DNA from: Chryseobacterium sp. ZHDP1
GTDB taxonomy: Bacteria > Bacteroidota > Bacteroidia > Flavobacteriales > Weeksellaceae
Assembly (NCBI RefSeq): GCF_018603435.1
Contig: NZ_CP075682.1
Span: forward strand, 1,240,001-1,304,000
Length of the DNA: 64,000 nucleotides
Reading direction: 5' to 3'
Of this stretch, positions 53,292-61,150 are shown in pieces. The position numbers were made by a program, and so were the translations under genes. Positions within the stretch are counted from its first letter, which is position 1, and each line of letters begins with the position of its first letter. The notes under the pieces were generated by a model that was given only the letters and a program-made list of their open reading frames with translations, was not told where the DNA came from and made no database searches.

Positions 53292-55286
53292 TTATAACGT
53301 TTCTTTTAGCCAGTCGAAGAATTCTCTTTGCCAAACCAATCCGTTTTGTGGATGCAGCACCCAGTGATTTTCATTCGGGAAATAGACCAGTTTAGATTTT
53401 AAACCTCTCAGTTTTGCTGCCTGAAAGGCTTCCTGTCCTTGTTCGTAAGGCACTCTGAAGTCGATTCCACCCTGAACGATCATAATCGGCTTATTCCATT
53501 TATCAACAAAATTGCTTGGGTTGAATTCCGTATAAGCTTTTGGTTGCGGTTTTTCCCACGGTGAACCGAGATCCCAGTTCGCAAACCAAAGTTCTTCCGT
53601 TGTTAAATACCAAGATTTCATATCGAATAATCCATCGTGCGCGATGAACGTTTTGAATCTGTTTTCGTGAATTCCTGCTAACATAAATACGCTGTAACCT
53701 CCATAACTTGCTCCGACAGCAGCAACTCTGCTTCCGTCAACGTAAGGTAAAGTTTTTGCGTAATCTGTTGCGGCCAAATAATCTCTCATTGGTTGTCCTC
53801 CCCAGTCTCTTGAGATTTCTTCATTCCATTTTGTTCCCCAACCCGGCATTCCTCTTCTGTTTGGTGCAACAACAATGTATCCGTTGGCTGCCATTAAAGC
53901 AAAATTCCATCTTGTGCTGAAGAATTGTGTTAATGCAGATTGCGGACCTCCCTGACAATAAACAAGGGTTGGATATTTTTTATTCGGATCAAAGTTTGGC
54001 GGATAATGGAACCACACTCCCATTTCTTTTCCGTCCGAAGTTTTCACCATTTTTAGTTCAGATTTTCCCTGAGCCAACTGTGCATACATTTCTTTATTGG
54101 CTTCCGTAACCTGCTTCATTTCTCCGTTTTTAAGGTTGACAGAGAAAATATCTGTGGCGTGGTTAATATCGGTTCTTCCTACCAAAAGTGAAGTCTTCTG
54201 ATCGGCAAAAATTTCGTTCACATCAAAATCACCTTTCGTGATCTGCTGCACTTTGGCATTTTTAGGATCTAAAGAGAATAACTGCTTCGTTCCTCTGAAA
54301 GCTGCCGTAAAATAGATCATTTTTGAATCTCCGCTCCAGAAAACATCTCCGGAAACACTTTCGTCCCAACCTGCGGTGAGGTTTGTTGTTTTTCCGGATT
54401 TCCAATCCATGATTTTTACATCATTTTTATCGGCTTCATAACCATCTCTTGACATACTCTGCCACAAAAGTGATTTTCCGTCCGGACTGAATTTCGGATT
54501 AACGTCGTATCCTTTATTAGATTCAGTTAAATTTTTTGTTGTTCCTGAAGCAAGATCATATGCAAAAATATCCGTGTTTGTGCTTGTAGAGTATTCTCTA
54601 CCGCTTTTCGGTTTAGTTACATATAAAAGCTGTGCAGAATCCGGACTCCAGATGAAATCTTCCGCTCCGCCAAAAGGTCTTTGCGGAGAATCCCACATTT
54701 TCCCTTCCAGTAAATCTTTTGCAGCATCTGCTTTATCCGAAACATTTACTACGAAAACATGATTGTATTTCCCTTCATTGAAATAATCCCAGTGTCTGTG
54801 ATTCAGATCTGTATAAACTTGCGCGGTGGTTTTCGGAGTATCGGAATATTTGTCTTTTCCCATTACTTTTTCCACCAAAACCTGCTTACTGAAGGCTATT
54901 TTTTTACCGTCGGGAGAAATAACAATGTTGTCTGCTTCACCGATGGTATAAAATTCCGTCCATGTTTTACCGTTGTCTTTTGAAAGGAAAATCTTATCGC
55001 CTTCCTGCGCGTACAATCCGTTTTTATCCCACTGAATCAGTGCTTTTTTGCCTAAATCAACTTTCACGGACTGATTGTTCAGAACATTCAGGAAATAGTT
55101 CTCGCTTTTTGTTTTTTCGGTTTTAAGATCGGTCTGTCCTATTTTGTAGATTAACGAAGACTGATCGGGAGAAACTGCCTGTACTCCAACTTTTTTCAAA
55201 GTCCATAAAATTTCAGGCGTCATTAGTTGTTGTGCATTCATTAAGAGCGGAGCTGCCAAAGCCAGCAGACTGTACTTAAGTTTCAT
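53292..55286 (-). CDS. S9-family prolyl oligopeptidase-like peptidase (dipeptidyl aminopeptidase type)
   Basis: A 664-residue exported serine peptidase that cleaves short peptides. The signal peptide ends near M-N-A-Q-Q (residue 19). An N-terminal beta-propeller (about 35-390, W-S-P-D-S, F-S-P-D-G-K motifs) gates a C-terminal alpha/beta-hydrolase domain. The catalytic Ser is in G-A-S-Y-G-G-Y near residue 526, Asp in G-G-I-D-F-R-V-P near 607 and His in E-N-H-W-V near 640. Length and layout match acylaminoacyl peptidase-like S9C members. Confidence 0.93.
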   Translation of the reverse strand: MKLKYSLLALAAPLLMNAQQLMTPEILWTLKKVGVQAVSPDQSSLIYKIGQTDLKTEKTKSENYFLNVLNNQSVKVDLGKKALIQWDKNGLYAQEGDKIFLSKDNGKTWTEFYTIGEADNIVISPDGKKIAFSKQVLVEKVMGKDKYSDTPKTTAQVYTDLNHRHWDYFNEGKYNHVFVVNVSDKADAAKDLLEGKMWDSPQRPFGGAEDFIWSPDSAQLLYVTKPKSGREYSTSTNTDIFAYDLASGTTKNLTESNKGYDVNPKFSPDGKSLLWQSMSRDGYEADKNDVKIMDWKSGKTTNLTAGWDESVSGDVFWSGDSKMIYFTAAFRGTKQLFSLDPKNAKVQQITKGDFDVNEIFADQKTSLLVGRTDINHATDIFSVNLKNGEMKQVTEANKEMYAQLAQGKSELKMVKTSDGKEMGVWFHYPPNFDPNKKYPTLVYCQGGPQSALTQFFSTRWNFALMAANGYIVVAPNRRGMPGWGTKWNEEISRDWGGQPMRDYLAATDYAKTLPYVDGSRVAAVGASYGGYSVFMLAGIHENRFKTFIAHDGLFDMKSWYLTTEELWFANWDLGSPWEKPQPKAYTEFNPSNFVDKWNKPIMIVQGGIDFRVPYEQGQEAFQAAKLRGLKSKLVYFPNENHWVLHPQNGLVWQREFFDWLKETL

Positions 55287-55390
55287 ATTAATTCATTTTT
55301 TATGACTTTATCATTCAATCCAATCATAAAGTCTTTATTTAATTCAAAGATTGCCAAAGTTAACTATTTTTAAAACACAAACGCACACAA

Positions 55391-55421
55391 AAAATCGCCT
55401 GTCGTTTTAACAGGCGATTTT
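55391..55421 (-). terminator. intrinsic terminator of the small membrane protein gene
   Basis: Perfect 12-bp stem AAAATCGCCTGT / ACAGGCGATTTT with a 7-base loop and T6 on the minus strand, 20 bases after the stop codon. Confidence 0.9.
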
Positions 55422-55441
55422 ATATCATTTCAAATTTTAAA

Positions 55442-55786
55442 TTAATCTCCGTCCGAAAACATTGAGTTTGCCAGTGAGCTGACAATGGAAAGCAGGATGC
55501 TGAAAATCAGCGCCCACAAAAATCCGTCTACCATCATGCTGTCTATAAAATAATCGGCGATCAGGATAATAATTGCATTGATTACTAAGGTGAACAGTCC
55601 CAATGTAATGATCGTTAAAGGCAATCCTAAAATATTAAGAATAGGTTTTACAATTAAATTCAAAAGTCCTAAAACGATGGCAAAAATGATCGCTCCGCCA
55701 AATCCTGTAAAGTGTACTCCCGGTAAGATCCATGTTAAAAGATAGGCAACAATGGCCGTTACCAAAAGTCGAATAATTAAGTTCAT
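55442..55786 (-). CDS. small membrane protein, phage holin 4_2 (YvlD-like) family
   Basis: A 114-residue protein with four membrane helices, the pattern W-I-L-P-G-V near residue 20 and N-L-I-V-K-P-I-L-N near 43. It belongs to the phage_holin_4_2 family, whose members are mostly ordinary chromosomal membrane proteins. No phage genes are nearby. Function unknown. Confidence 0.88.
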   Translation of the reverse strand: MNLIIRLLVTAIVAYLLTWILPGVHFTGFGGAIIFAIVLGLLNLIVKPILNILGLPLTIITLGLFTLVINAIIILIADYFIDSMMVDGFLWALIFSILLSIVSSLANSMFSDGD

Positions 55787-55851
55787 AGTATGATTTTTTA
55801 ATGTTGTTGATGAATGTTCCTGTGCAAAAGCTATTCCACTTGTTTGAAAAA

Positions 55852-56274
55852 TTATCTGATCTTCATCATCGTGACCAAGGATGTTGCAACGTGGCTTTCA
55901 GATGCTCCGTTTTCATCAGCCACATAAATTTCAGTGCGGATCACGCTGATCTTTGAACCTCCTTTTATCACATAAGATTTCGAAATTAAAGCTTCTCCAA
56001 TGGCAGGTCTTAAATAATTGACTTTCAATTCAACGGTTACCACATAGCAGTCTTCTTCGTAATGACTTACTGCCGCGTAACCGGAAGAAACATCCACCAA
56101 AGAAGCAATCATGGCTCCGTTGAACATTCCTGCTTTTCGGGTCATTAAATCCATTTTAGGGATTTTCATGGAAATGAAGTCGGTTTCCACTTCCAGAAGT
56201 TCGGCTTTGTAGAATTTTAATGTTTCGGAGCGGTTGAAGCTGTCGGTGATGAGCTGTTTTTTATGGGGTGTCAT
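55852..56274 (-). CDS. PaaI-type hotdog-fold thioesterase
   Basis: A 140-residue hotdog thioesterase that cleaves acyl- or aryl-CoA. The motif A-G-M-F-N-G-A-M-I-A-S-L-V-D (about 48-61) carries the H/N-G-G-x-x-x-x-x-x-D-like active site, with the Asp at its end. V-E-L-K-V-N-Y-L-R-P is near 85. I start at M-T-P-H-K-K (56272-56274); an upstream ATG adds 11 residues that are Cys-rich and off pattern. Confidence 0.85.
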   Translation of the reverse strand: MTPHKKQLITDSFNRSETLKFYKAELLEVETDFISMKIPKMDLMTRKAGMFNGAMIASLVDVSSGYAAVSHYEEDCYVVTVELKVNYLRPAIGEALISKSYVIKGGSKISVIRTEIYVADENGASESHVATSLVTMMKIR

Positions 56275-56349
56275 TTTTTGTTTATAATTTGAACACAAGT
56301 TGCACAATTTTTTTTACAAATGCGAAAATATTATGTTTGCTTTTGATTT

Positions 56350-56424
56350 AAACACGAATGGCACGGATAGATTTCACAAATTTTATTTTTAAACACGAAT
56401 TGCACGAATAATTTTTTCACAAAT
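56350..56424. repeat. dispersed intergenic repeat, two tandem copies
   Basis: AAACACGAATGGCACG followed by TTTCACAAA (from 56350) and again AAACACGAATTGCACG followed by TTTCACAAAT (from 56391), period 41 bases. A third related copy is at 47939-47979. Confidence 0.65.
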
Positions 56425-56479
56425 GGCGCAAATATTTTAACCATGAACGATATTTGAGAGGTTAGAATTATTATGTTTT

Positions 56480-56529
56480 GGCTGAAGCCGTTGTTTTGGG
56501 TAAAATGTGAAAGCGGACTAAAGTCCGCT
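56480..56529. repeat. paired small palindromes GGCT-GA-AGCC and AGCGGACT-AA-AGTCCGCT
   Basis: Perfect hairpins at 56480-56489 and 56512-56529, in the same 313-base gap as the tandem repeat. This resembles the short REP-like palindromes of Chryseobacterium. There is no T-run after the second hairpin on either strand. Confidence 0.65.
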
Positions 56530-56587
56530 CCTATTGATGTTTCGTTGTGGTAATCGTGAAAATATTTGTGGTATTTGTGTTTAATTT

Positions 56588-58714
56588 TTAGTTTAAAACA
56601 ATCTGAAATTGCTCATCCATCGCTAAAATACCTTCTGCCAAACTTTCAGGATGGGTGGTGAAGCCTTTTAATTTTGAGGTTTTGCCTTTTAAGACCAAAT
56701 CCATTAATTGCTTATCCGAAAGTTTTTTTCCGAAGATTTCAAAGGAAACTTTAAAGCCGCAATTTTTAAAATCGGAACATCCGACAGCGGTTTTTCCTTT
56801 CATCAAATGGTGTTCTTTGCATTTCGGGCATTTGGTTTCTTCCCAGGATTGAAGTTCTTTTTTAACGGCGGGTTCGCGTTTTTTCTTTTCTTTTACCTCC
56901 TCCACTTTTTCTTCTTCCAAAGAAATCACTTTCCCTTTTCCGTCGACTACTTTTTTAGTAAGCTCCGTCACCATCTGGATGAGCTCTTCCTTAAAATGAT
57001 TTGCTTCATATTCGCCTTTTTCAATTTTTCGGAGTTTCAGTTCCCATTCTCCCGTTAATTCGGGACTTTTCAGCAATTCATCTTCAATGGTATCGATCAG
57101 TTGAATTCCGGTTTGGGTAGCGATGAGATTTTTTCTTTTCTTCTCGATATACTTCCGCTTGAAAAGCGTTTCGATAATATTGGCGCGGGTTGAAGGTCTT
57201 CCGATACCGTTGTTTTTCAGGAGTTCGCGCAGTTCATCATCTTCCACCTGTTTTCCTGCGGTTTCCATAGCTCTCAGCAAAGTTGCTTCCGTGTATGGTT
57301 TTGGCGGAGTCGTTTTTCCCTGATGGATCATCGGATCATGTGGTCCGGTTTCTCCGACGGTAAATTCGGGAATGGTCTGTTCTTCTTCCTTTTCTTTTTC
57401 TTTATCGTTGGGTTCTTCTTTCGGTTCTTTGGCGTAAACGGCTCTCCATCCCGGTTCCAATATCTGCCTTCCGCTGGTTTTGAAAGGAATGGTTCCTACT
57501 TTTCCTTCTACTAAAGTATTGGAAATTTTACACTCGGGATAAAATACGGCAATGAAACGTTTCGCAACCAGATCATAAACTAACTTTTCTTCCCTGCTTA
57601 AATTCTGGGAAGGCGGAACTTCCGTCGGAATAATTGCGTGGTGATCTGTTACTTTGGTATCATCAAAAACCGCTTTCGATTTGGGAATCGGAGCTTCCAG
57701 TAAAGGGGCGATAAGTTCCTGATAAAAATACATTTTCTTCAGAATTCCTTCGATTTTCGGATATAAACTTTCAGACAAATAGGTTGTATCCACACGCGGA
57801 TACGTAACGTGCTTTTTCTCGTAAAGACTCTGAATATAATTTAAAGTATTCTCCGCAGAATAGCCGTATTTTTTGTTGGCTTCCACCTGAAGTGCCGTCA
57901 AATCAAACAGTCTCGGATTTTTTTCTTTTCCTTCTTTAATTTCAAAGGATACGATTTCGAAAGGATTCTGTTTTAAATATTCCAGCCCTTTTTCTGCTCG
58001 TTCCAAAGTTTTGAGACGGTCGATCGCTGCGTTAAAAATAACTTCGCGGTATTTGGTTTTCAGTTCCCAATATTCTTCGGTGGTAAAAGCATCAATTTCT
58101 TTCTGACGCTGAACAAGCATTGCCAACGTGGGAGTCTGAACTCTTCCGATGGAAAGAACGGCTTTATTTCCCCCAAATTTTTTGGTGAAAAGTCGCGTTG
58201 CATTGATTCCTAATAACCAATCTCCAATCGCTCTTGCGTTTCCGGCAAGGTAGAGATTTTTGTAATCTTCGGCAGGTTTTAGATTAGCAAAACCTTCTTT
58301 AATCGCTTCTTCGGTAAGGGATGAAATCCACAAACGCTGAATGGGTTTATTGCATTTTGCTTTCTGTAAAACCCATCTCTGGATCAGCTCTCCTTCCTGA
58401 CCGGCATCCCCGCAATTGATGACCTCATCACATTCTTCAACCAGTCTTTCAATAACTTTAAACTGATTTTCTACGCCTTTGTTGGGGATTAATTTGATCC
58501 CGAAATTATTGGGAATAATGGGCAGCAGAAACAGGTTCCACGATTTGTACTGCGGACCGTAATCGTGTGGTTCTTTGAGGGTGCAAAGATGCCCGAAAGT
58601 CCATGTCACACAATAGCCATTTCCTTCCATATAGCCCTGCTTCGGCGTGGTGGCGCCCAACACTTTGGCGATATCTCTGGCAACACTGGGTTTTTCGGCA
58701 ATACAAAGTTTCAT
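56588..58714 (-). CDS. topB: DNA topoisomerase III (type IA)
   Basis: A 708-residue type IA topoisomerase that relaxes negative supercoils and decatenates single-strand-linked DNA. The Toprim domain (residues 1-145) carries the metal-binding C-G-D-A-G-Q-E-G-E-L near 102. The catalytic Tyr is in T-Y-P-R-V-D-T near 315. The rest of the core follows. A Lys/Glu-rich linker leads to a C-terminal four-Cys zinc motif (C-P-K-C and C-S-x-x-x-x-C). I start at M-K-L-C-I-A-E-K-P-S (58712-58714), because the ten residues upstream do not fit the family. Confidence 0.94.
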   Translation of the reverse strand: MKLCIAEKPSVARDIAKVLGATTPKQGYMEGNGYCVTWTFGHLCTLKEPHDYGPQYKSWNLFLLPIIPNNFGIKLIPNKGVENQFKVIERLVEECDEVINCGDAGQEGELIQRWVLQKAKCNKPIQRLWISSLTEEAIKEGFANLKPAEDYKNLYLAGNARAIGDWLLGINATRLFTKKFGGNKAVLSIGRVQTPTLAMLVQRQKEIDAFTTEEYWELKTKYREVIFNAAIDRLKTLERAEKGLEYLKQNPFEIVSFEIKEGKEKNPRLFDLTALQVEANKKYGYSAENTLNYIQSLYEKKHVTYPRVDTTYLSESLYPKIEGILKKMYFYQELIAPLLEAPIPKSKAVFDDTKVTDHHAIIPTEVPPSQNLSREEKLVYDLVAKRFIAVFYPECKISNTLVEGKVGTIPFKTSGRQILEPGWRAVYAKEPKEEPNDKEKEKEEEQTIPEFTVGETGPHDPMIHQGKTTPPKPYTEATLLRAMETAGKQVEDDELRELLKNNGIGRPSTRANIIETLFKRKYIEKKRKNLIATQTGIQLIDTIEDELLKSPELTGEWELKLRKIEKGEYEANHFKEELIQMVTELTKKVVDGKGKVISLEEEKVEEVKEKKKREPAVKKELQSWEETKCPKCKEHHLMKGKTAVGCSDFKNCGFKVSFEIFGKKLSDKQLMDLVLKGKTSKLKGFTTHPESLAEGILAMDEQFQIVLN

Positions 58715-59005
58715 GAATGTCTCGGAATTTTTTGGAGAGGGCAAAAATCGGGATTTTTTTTGGATTTTGCTAATTTGCGGATTGTTGGTTGAAAATAAGC
58801 TTGTCTGAACTTTTAAAATGAAGGGTATTACTTAATTTTTTGAAAATAGATACGTTGTGATTGTCATTCCGGAGGAATCTATATTCGAATATTTTTGTGT
58901 GAATTTCTTAGATCCTTTCAGGATGACAGATGTGCCGGAAAAGAATTCAGAATTAAAAGACAATTTTGTCTGGAAAAATTCAAAACAGTCCTGTAACGGC
59001 TTTTT
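58715..59005. other. intergenic region with a dispersed inverted repeat
   Basis: No gene is supported. A frame starting with GTG at 58857 reads through to 59156, but its first part is the inverted repeat described separately. Confidence 0.5.
58862..58928. repeat. imperfect inverted repeat (TGTCATTCC...GGATGACA)
   Basis: TGTCATTCCGGAGGAATCT (58862-58880) and AGATCCTTTCAGGATGACA (58910-58928) pair over about 19 positions with some mismatches. Related half-copies are near 36880 and 19500-19550. It looks like a small mobile palindromic element. Confidence 0.65.
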
Positions 59006-59131
59006 GGGTAACCGGGAAAGTATGTTTCACCCCTGCAAGAGACTTTCCGGGAACCTCGAAAGCTTCCTGCACCCCTGCGACAAACTTTCCGGAAGGCGGG
59101 AAACCTTCTTACACCCCTGCAAGAAACTTTC
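59006..59131. repeat. tandem array of three 42-bp units
   Basis: Three consecutive 42-base units (59006-59047, 59048-59089, 59090-59131), all containing CACCCCTGC and CTTTCC at the same offsets. They are a multiple of three, so a plus-strand frame encodes three 14-residue units of the form G-x-x-E-S/T-x-x-H-P-C-x-K/R-L-S. Differences fall partly at third codon positions (GGT/GGG/GGA, AGT/AGC). The frame (58857-59156) may be real, but its N-terminal part is repeat DNA and no homologue is known to me. Confidence 0.7.
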
Positions 59132-59144
59132 CCGGAAATTAAAA

Positions 59145-59167
59145 AAGCTCCCTTAAAAAGAGAGCTT
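59145..59167 (-). terminator. intrinsic terminator of the pirin gene
   Basis: AAGCTC / GAGCTT stem with inner CTT/AAG pairing, followed on the minus strand by T6. It lies 23 bases past the stop codon. Confidence 0.75.
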
Positions 59168-59189
59168 CAAAACAATTCATACCTTATCA

Positions 59190-60218
59190 CTACACTTCCA
59201 TCGGAACTTCCATGAGAAGAATCTCTGTGTTTTCCGATGTGGATTTTATGTTTAATTCGGAAATATCCCAAATTCCGAAGCCGTCTCTTTCTTCCAGTTT
59301 CTGTCGTTCAATTTCTGCGCTTCCTTTGATGATGAAAACGTAGACACCGTTTCCTTTTTTCTTTATCTGATATTGGGTTTCAGCCGTATTTTCAAAATCT
59401 CCGAGATGAAACCATGCTTCCTGATGGATCCATATTCCGTCGTCTTGAGGATCGGGTGAAAGGATCTGCTGAAATCTGTTTTGACTTTTCGTTCTGTCGA
59501 GTTTCATCTGGTCGTATCGCGGCGTGACATTTCTTTTATTGGGATAGACCCAGATTTGCAGAAATTTAACCAAATCGCCTTCATCTTTACTGAATTCACT
59601 GTGCATTAATCCTGTTCCGGCGCTCATGACCTGAATTTCGCCGCCTTTTATTTCGTTATGGTTTCCCAGATTGTCATGATGGATCAGGGTTCCTTCCAGT
59701 GCAATGCTGATGATTTCCATATTGTCGTGAGGATGCGTTCCGAAGCCTTTTCCGGCTTCAACAGTATCGTCATTCAGCACTCTTAAGGCGCCGAACTGCA
59801 TTTTTTCGGGGTCATAAAATTCTCCGAAGCTGAATGTCTTTTTACTGACCAGCCACTGTTCGTTGGTTACCCCTCTTGAATCTGCGCGGTGCACTACTCT
59901 GTTTTCAGGCTTTTTTACTGCTGCAAAACTGTTTTCCACCTCGTTGAACAGCAATCCGCTTCCGCCGCCGTAATGTTCTATTACTTTTATATTTTCATCA
60001 AAATTTCTGCAAAAAACACTGATCTGTTTTTCGAACTGCTCTTCCAGACCGGAACTCAGCAAAACTATATCCACGGGATTATTTTTGATAAAATCCTCGC
60101 TCTTGCTTTCATCACTCAGAATTTCAGCCTTCCATCCATCATTTTTTTCGATAATTCTTTGTAAGGTTGCAAGAATTTCGACATTTTTTCCGATTATCAA
60201 AAAGTTCAGTGCTTTCAT
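59190..60218 (-). CDS. pirin-family protein with an N-terminal receiver-like domain
   Basis: A 342-residue protein, about 100 residues longer than a usual pirin. Residues 1-100 have the strand-helix pattern of a response-regulator receiver (F-L-I-I-G-K-N, I-V-L-L-S-S-G near 52, V-I-E-H-Y near 80), but the phospho-acceptor Asp appears to be replaced. It then joins a complete pirin (start H-R-A-D-S-R-G near 108), with F-S-F-G-E-F-Y-D-P near 128, T-H-P-H-D-N-M-E near 160 (metal-binding His/Glu) and H-S-E-F-S near 207. Pirins may act as quercetin dioxygenases or cofactors of transcription. The N-terminal fusion is uncommon in my experience. Confidence 0.85.
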   Translation of the reverse strand: MKALNFLIIGKNVEILATLQRIIEKNDGWKAEILSDESKSEDFIKNNPVDIVLLSSGLEEQFEKQISVFCRNFDENIKVIEHYGGGSGLLFNEVENSFAAVKKPENRVVHRADSRGVTNEQWLVSKKTFSFGEFYDPEKMQFGALRVLNDDTVEAGKGFGTHPHDNMEIISIALEGTLIHHDNLGNHNEIKGGEIQVMSAGTGLMHSEFSKDEGDLVKFLQIWVYPNKRNVTPRYDQMKLDRTKSQNRFQQILSPDPQDDGIWIHQEAWFHLGDFENTAETQYQIKKKGNGVYVFIIKGSAEIERQKLEERDGFGIWDISELNIKSTSENTEILLMEVPMEV

Positions 60219-60259
60219 TTTGATTCAATTAAAAGTTAATGGTTTACAATTATAAATTT

Positions 60260-60556
60260 TTACAGTTCTTCTTTGAACCATACATCGCTGTATTCGTCGG
60301 GACGGCGTTTGAACTGGGCGTGAACATACGGACACAACGGAACAATTTTGAGCTGATGTTCTCTTGCGTAGGAAACCAGCTTTTCCAGCAGGATCTTCGC
60401 AAATCCTCTGCCTTCAAATTCTTCGTTTACTTCCGTATGGTATACCGTTAATTTATCTCCAATGACAGAGATGTCCATTTTTCCTGCTTTTTTATCGTCT
60501 GAGAAAAGCTGAATCTCTCCTCTTACATTTCCTAAAACAACTTCTGTTCTTTCCAT
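60260..60556 (-). CDS. small GNAT-family N-acetyltransferase (YjdJ/GNAT-like)
   Basis: A 98-residue protein: acetyl-CoA-binding loop around E-G-R-G-F-A-K-I-L-L near residue 45, then A-R-E-H-Q-L-K-I-V-P-L-C-P-Y-V near 67, typical of the short YjdJ-like acetyltransferases. I start at M-E-R-T-E-V (60554-60556); the 12-residue upstream extension is off pattern. It lies 41 bases upstream of the pirin gene on the same strand, so co-transcription is likely. Confidence 0.85.
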   Translation of the reverse strand: MERTEVVLGNVRGEIQLFSDDKKAGKMDISVIGDKLTVYHTEVNEEFEGRGFAKILLEKLVSYAREHQLKIVPLCPYVHAQFKRRPDEYSDVWFKEEL

Positions 60557-60906
60557 AATTTTGATTTTTAATGATGATGTAAAATTAGGCACCCTGAATT
60601 TGCCGGATCATGATGTATGATAATAAATCCGTTTTATTTTGATTAAACTGAAAGAAGCCGTGAATTATTTTTTAACGTGATGAACATAAATTTTCTGTCT
60701 GTATTGCTATAAATTTTTCGTTTGCGAAGGGGGTTAAACGCAACGAAGGCTTGATTTTCGGAACATCAACAGGAAGTTCAAAGCTATTATTTGGCTTTTT
60801 TTGAGAGAAATCACTGGTGAATTGATAGTATTTTCAAAAATTAAATCATTAAAAATCAAAACATTAAAAACAAGAGATCAATTTATTTTCTAAAAAGCCT
60901 ACTTTT
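60557..60906. other. divergent intergenic region
   Basis: About 350 bases with no supported frame, tRNA or riboswitch. I looked for a SAM-type riboswitch upstream of the methionine operon and could not fold one. Confidence 0.5.
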
Positions 60907-60941
60907 TTAGTGGACTAATAGAAAAATATGTTTTATATTTG
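60907..60941 (+). promoter_or_regulatory. promoter of the methionine-uptake operon with overlapping dyad
   Basis: TATATTTG (60934-60941) is a full match to the Bacteroidota -7 consensus. The dyad TTAGT-GG-ACTAA (60907-60918) lies at the expected -33 position and could bind a repressor. Transcription would start near 60948, about 20 bases before the leader ORF. Confidence 0.7.
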
Positions 60942-60968
60942 CAACCGTAATCAGGATATAATAATACA

Positions 60969-61067
60969 ATGAAAGCAGAATTCAAGAACAGCACCGTAAG
61001 AAAACATATCAATCATTTTATGATGATGTATTGCTGTATGCCTATGCTTCATTCCTGTTGTGGTTAA
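60969..61067 (+). CDS. Met/Cys-rich leader peptide of the methionine-uptake operon
   Basis: A 32-codon ORF too short for usual gene calling. The C-terminal half is unusual: M-M-M-Y-C-C-M-P-M-L-H-S-C-C-G, with five Met in nine codons (codons 18-20, 24, 26) and four Cys (22, 23, 30, 31), and TAA at 61065-61067. It lies between a promoter and an intrinsic terminator ahead of a methionine transporter operon. The arrangement matches classical attenuation leaders in which ribosome stalling at scarce amino acid codons decides termination. A plain protein role is unlikely. No Shine-Dalgarno site is seen, as normal here. Confidence 0.75.
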   Translation: MKAEFKNSTVRKHINHFMMMYCCMPMLHSCCG

Positions 61068-61092
61068 CCTTACTTTTATATGACATATTTCT

Positions 61093-61123
61093 AAAGGCTT
61101 TACCACGTTGTAGAGCCTTTTTT
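61093..61123 (+). terminator. attenuator: intrinsic terminator between leader ORF and structural genes
   Basis: AAAGGCTTTAC / GTAGAGCCTTT, an 11-bp stem (one U-G) with a 6-base loop, followed by a T-run. It starts 25 bases after the leader stop and ends 27 bases before the first structural gene. Bases 61059-61067 (leader end and stop codon) can pair with 61099-61107 (six pairs, one mismatch, two pairs), which would break the terminator's 5' arm. It is therefore a candidate antiterminator. Confidence 0.8.
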
Positions 61124-61150
61124 ATTTTAAAAACAACATTAAAAAATATC

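Noticed and set aside
55442..55786. Prophage remnant because of the phage holin family name.
   Set aside because: The family is widespread in ordinary chromosomes and no phage gene is nearby.
59006..59131. CRISPR array.
   Set aside because: Units are contiguous without unique spacers and there are no cas genes.
58857..59156. A firm protein-coding gene of 99 codons.
   Set aside because: The first third is an inverted repeat element and the start would be GTG; kept only as a repeat with possible coding.
60557..61150. SAM riboswitch ahead of the methionine operon.
   Set aside because: No conserved core or four-way junction could be folded; the leader ORF and terminator explain the layout better.
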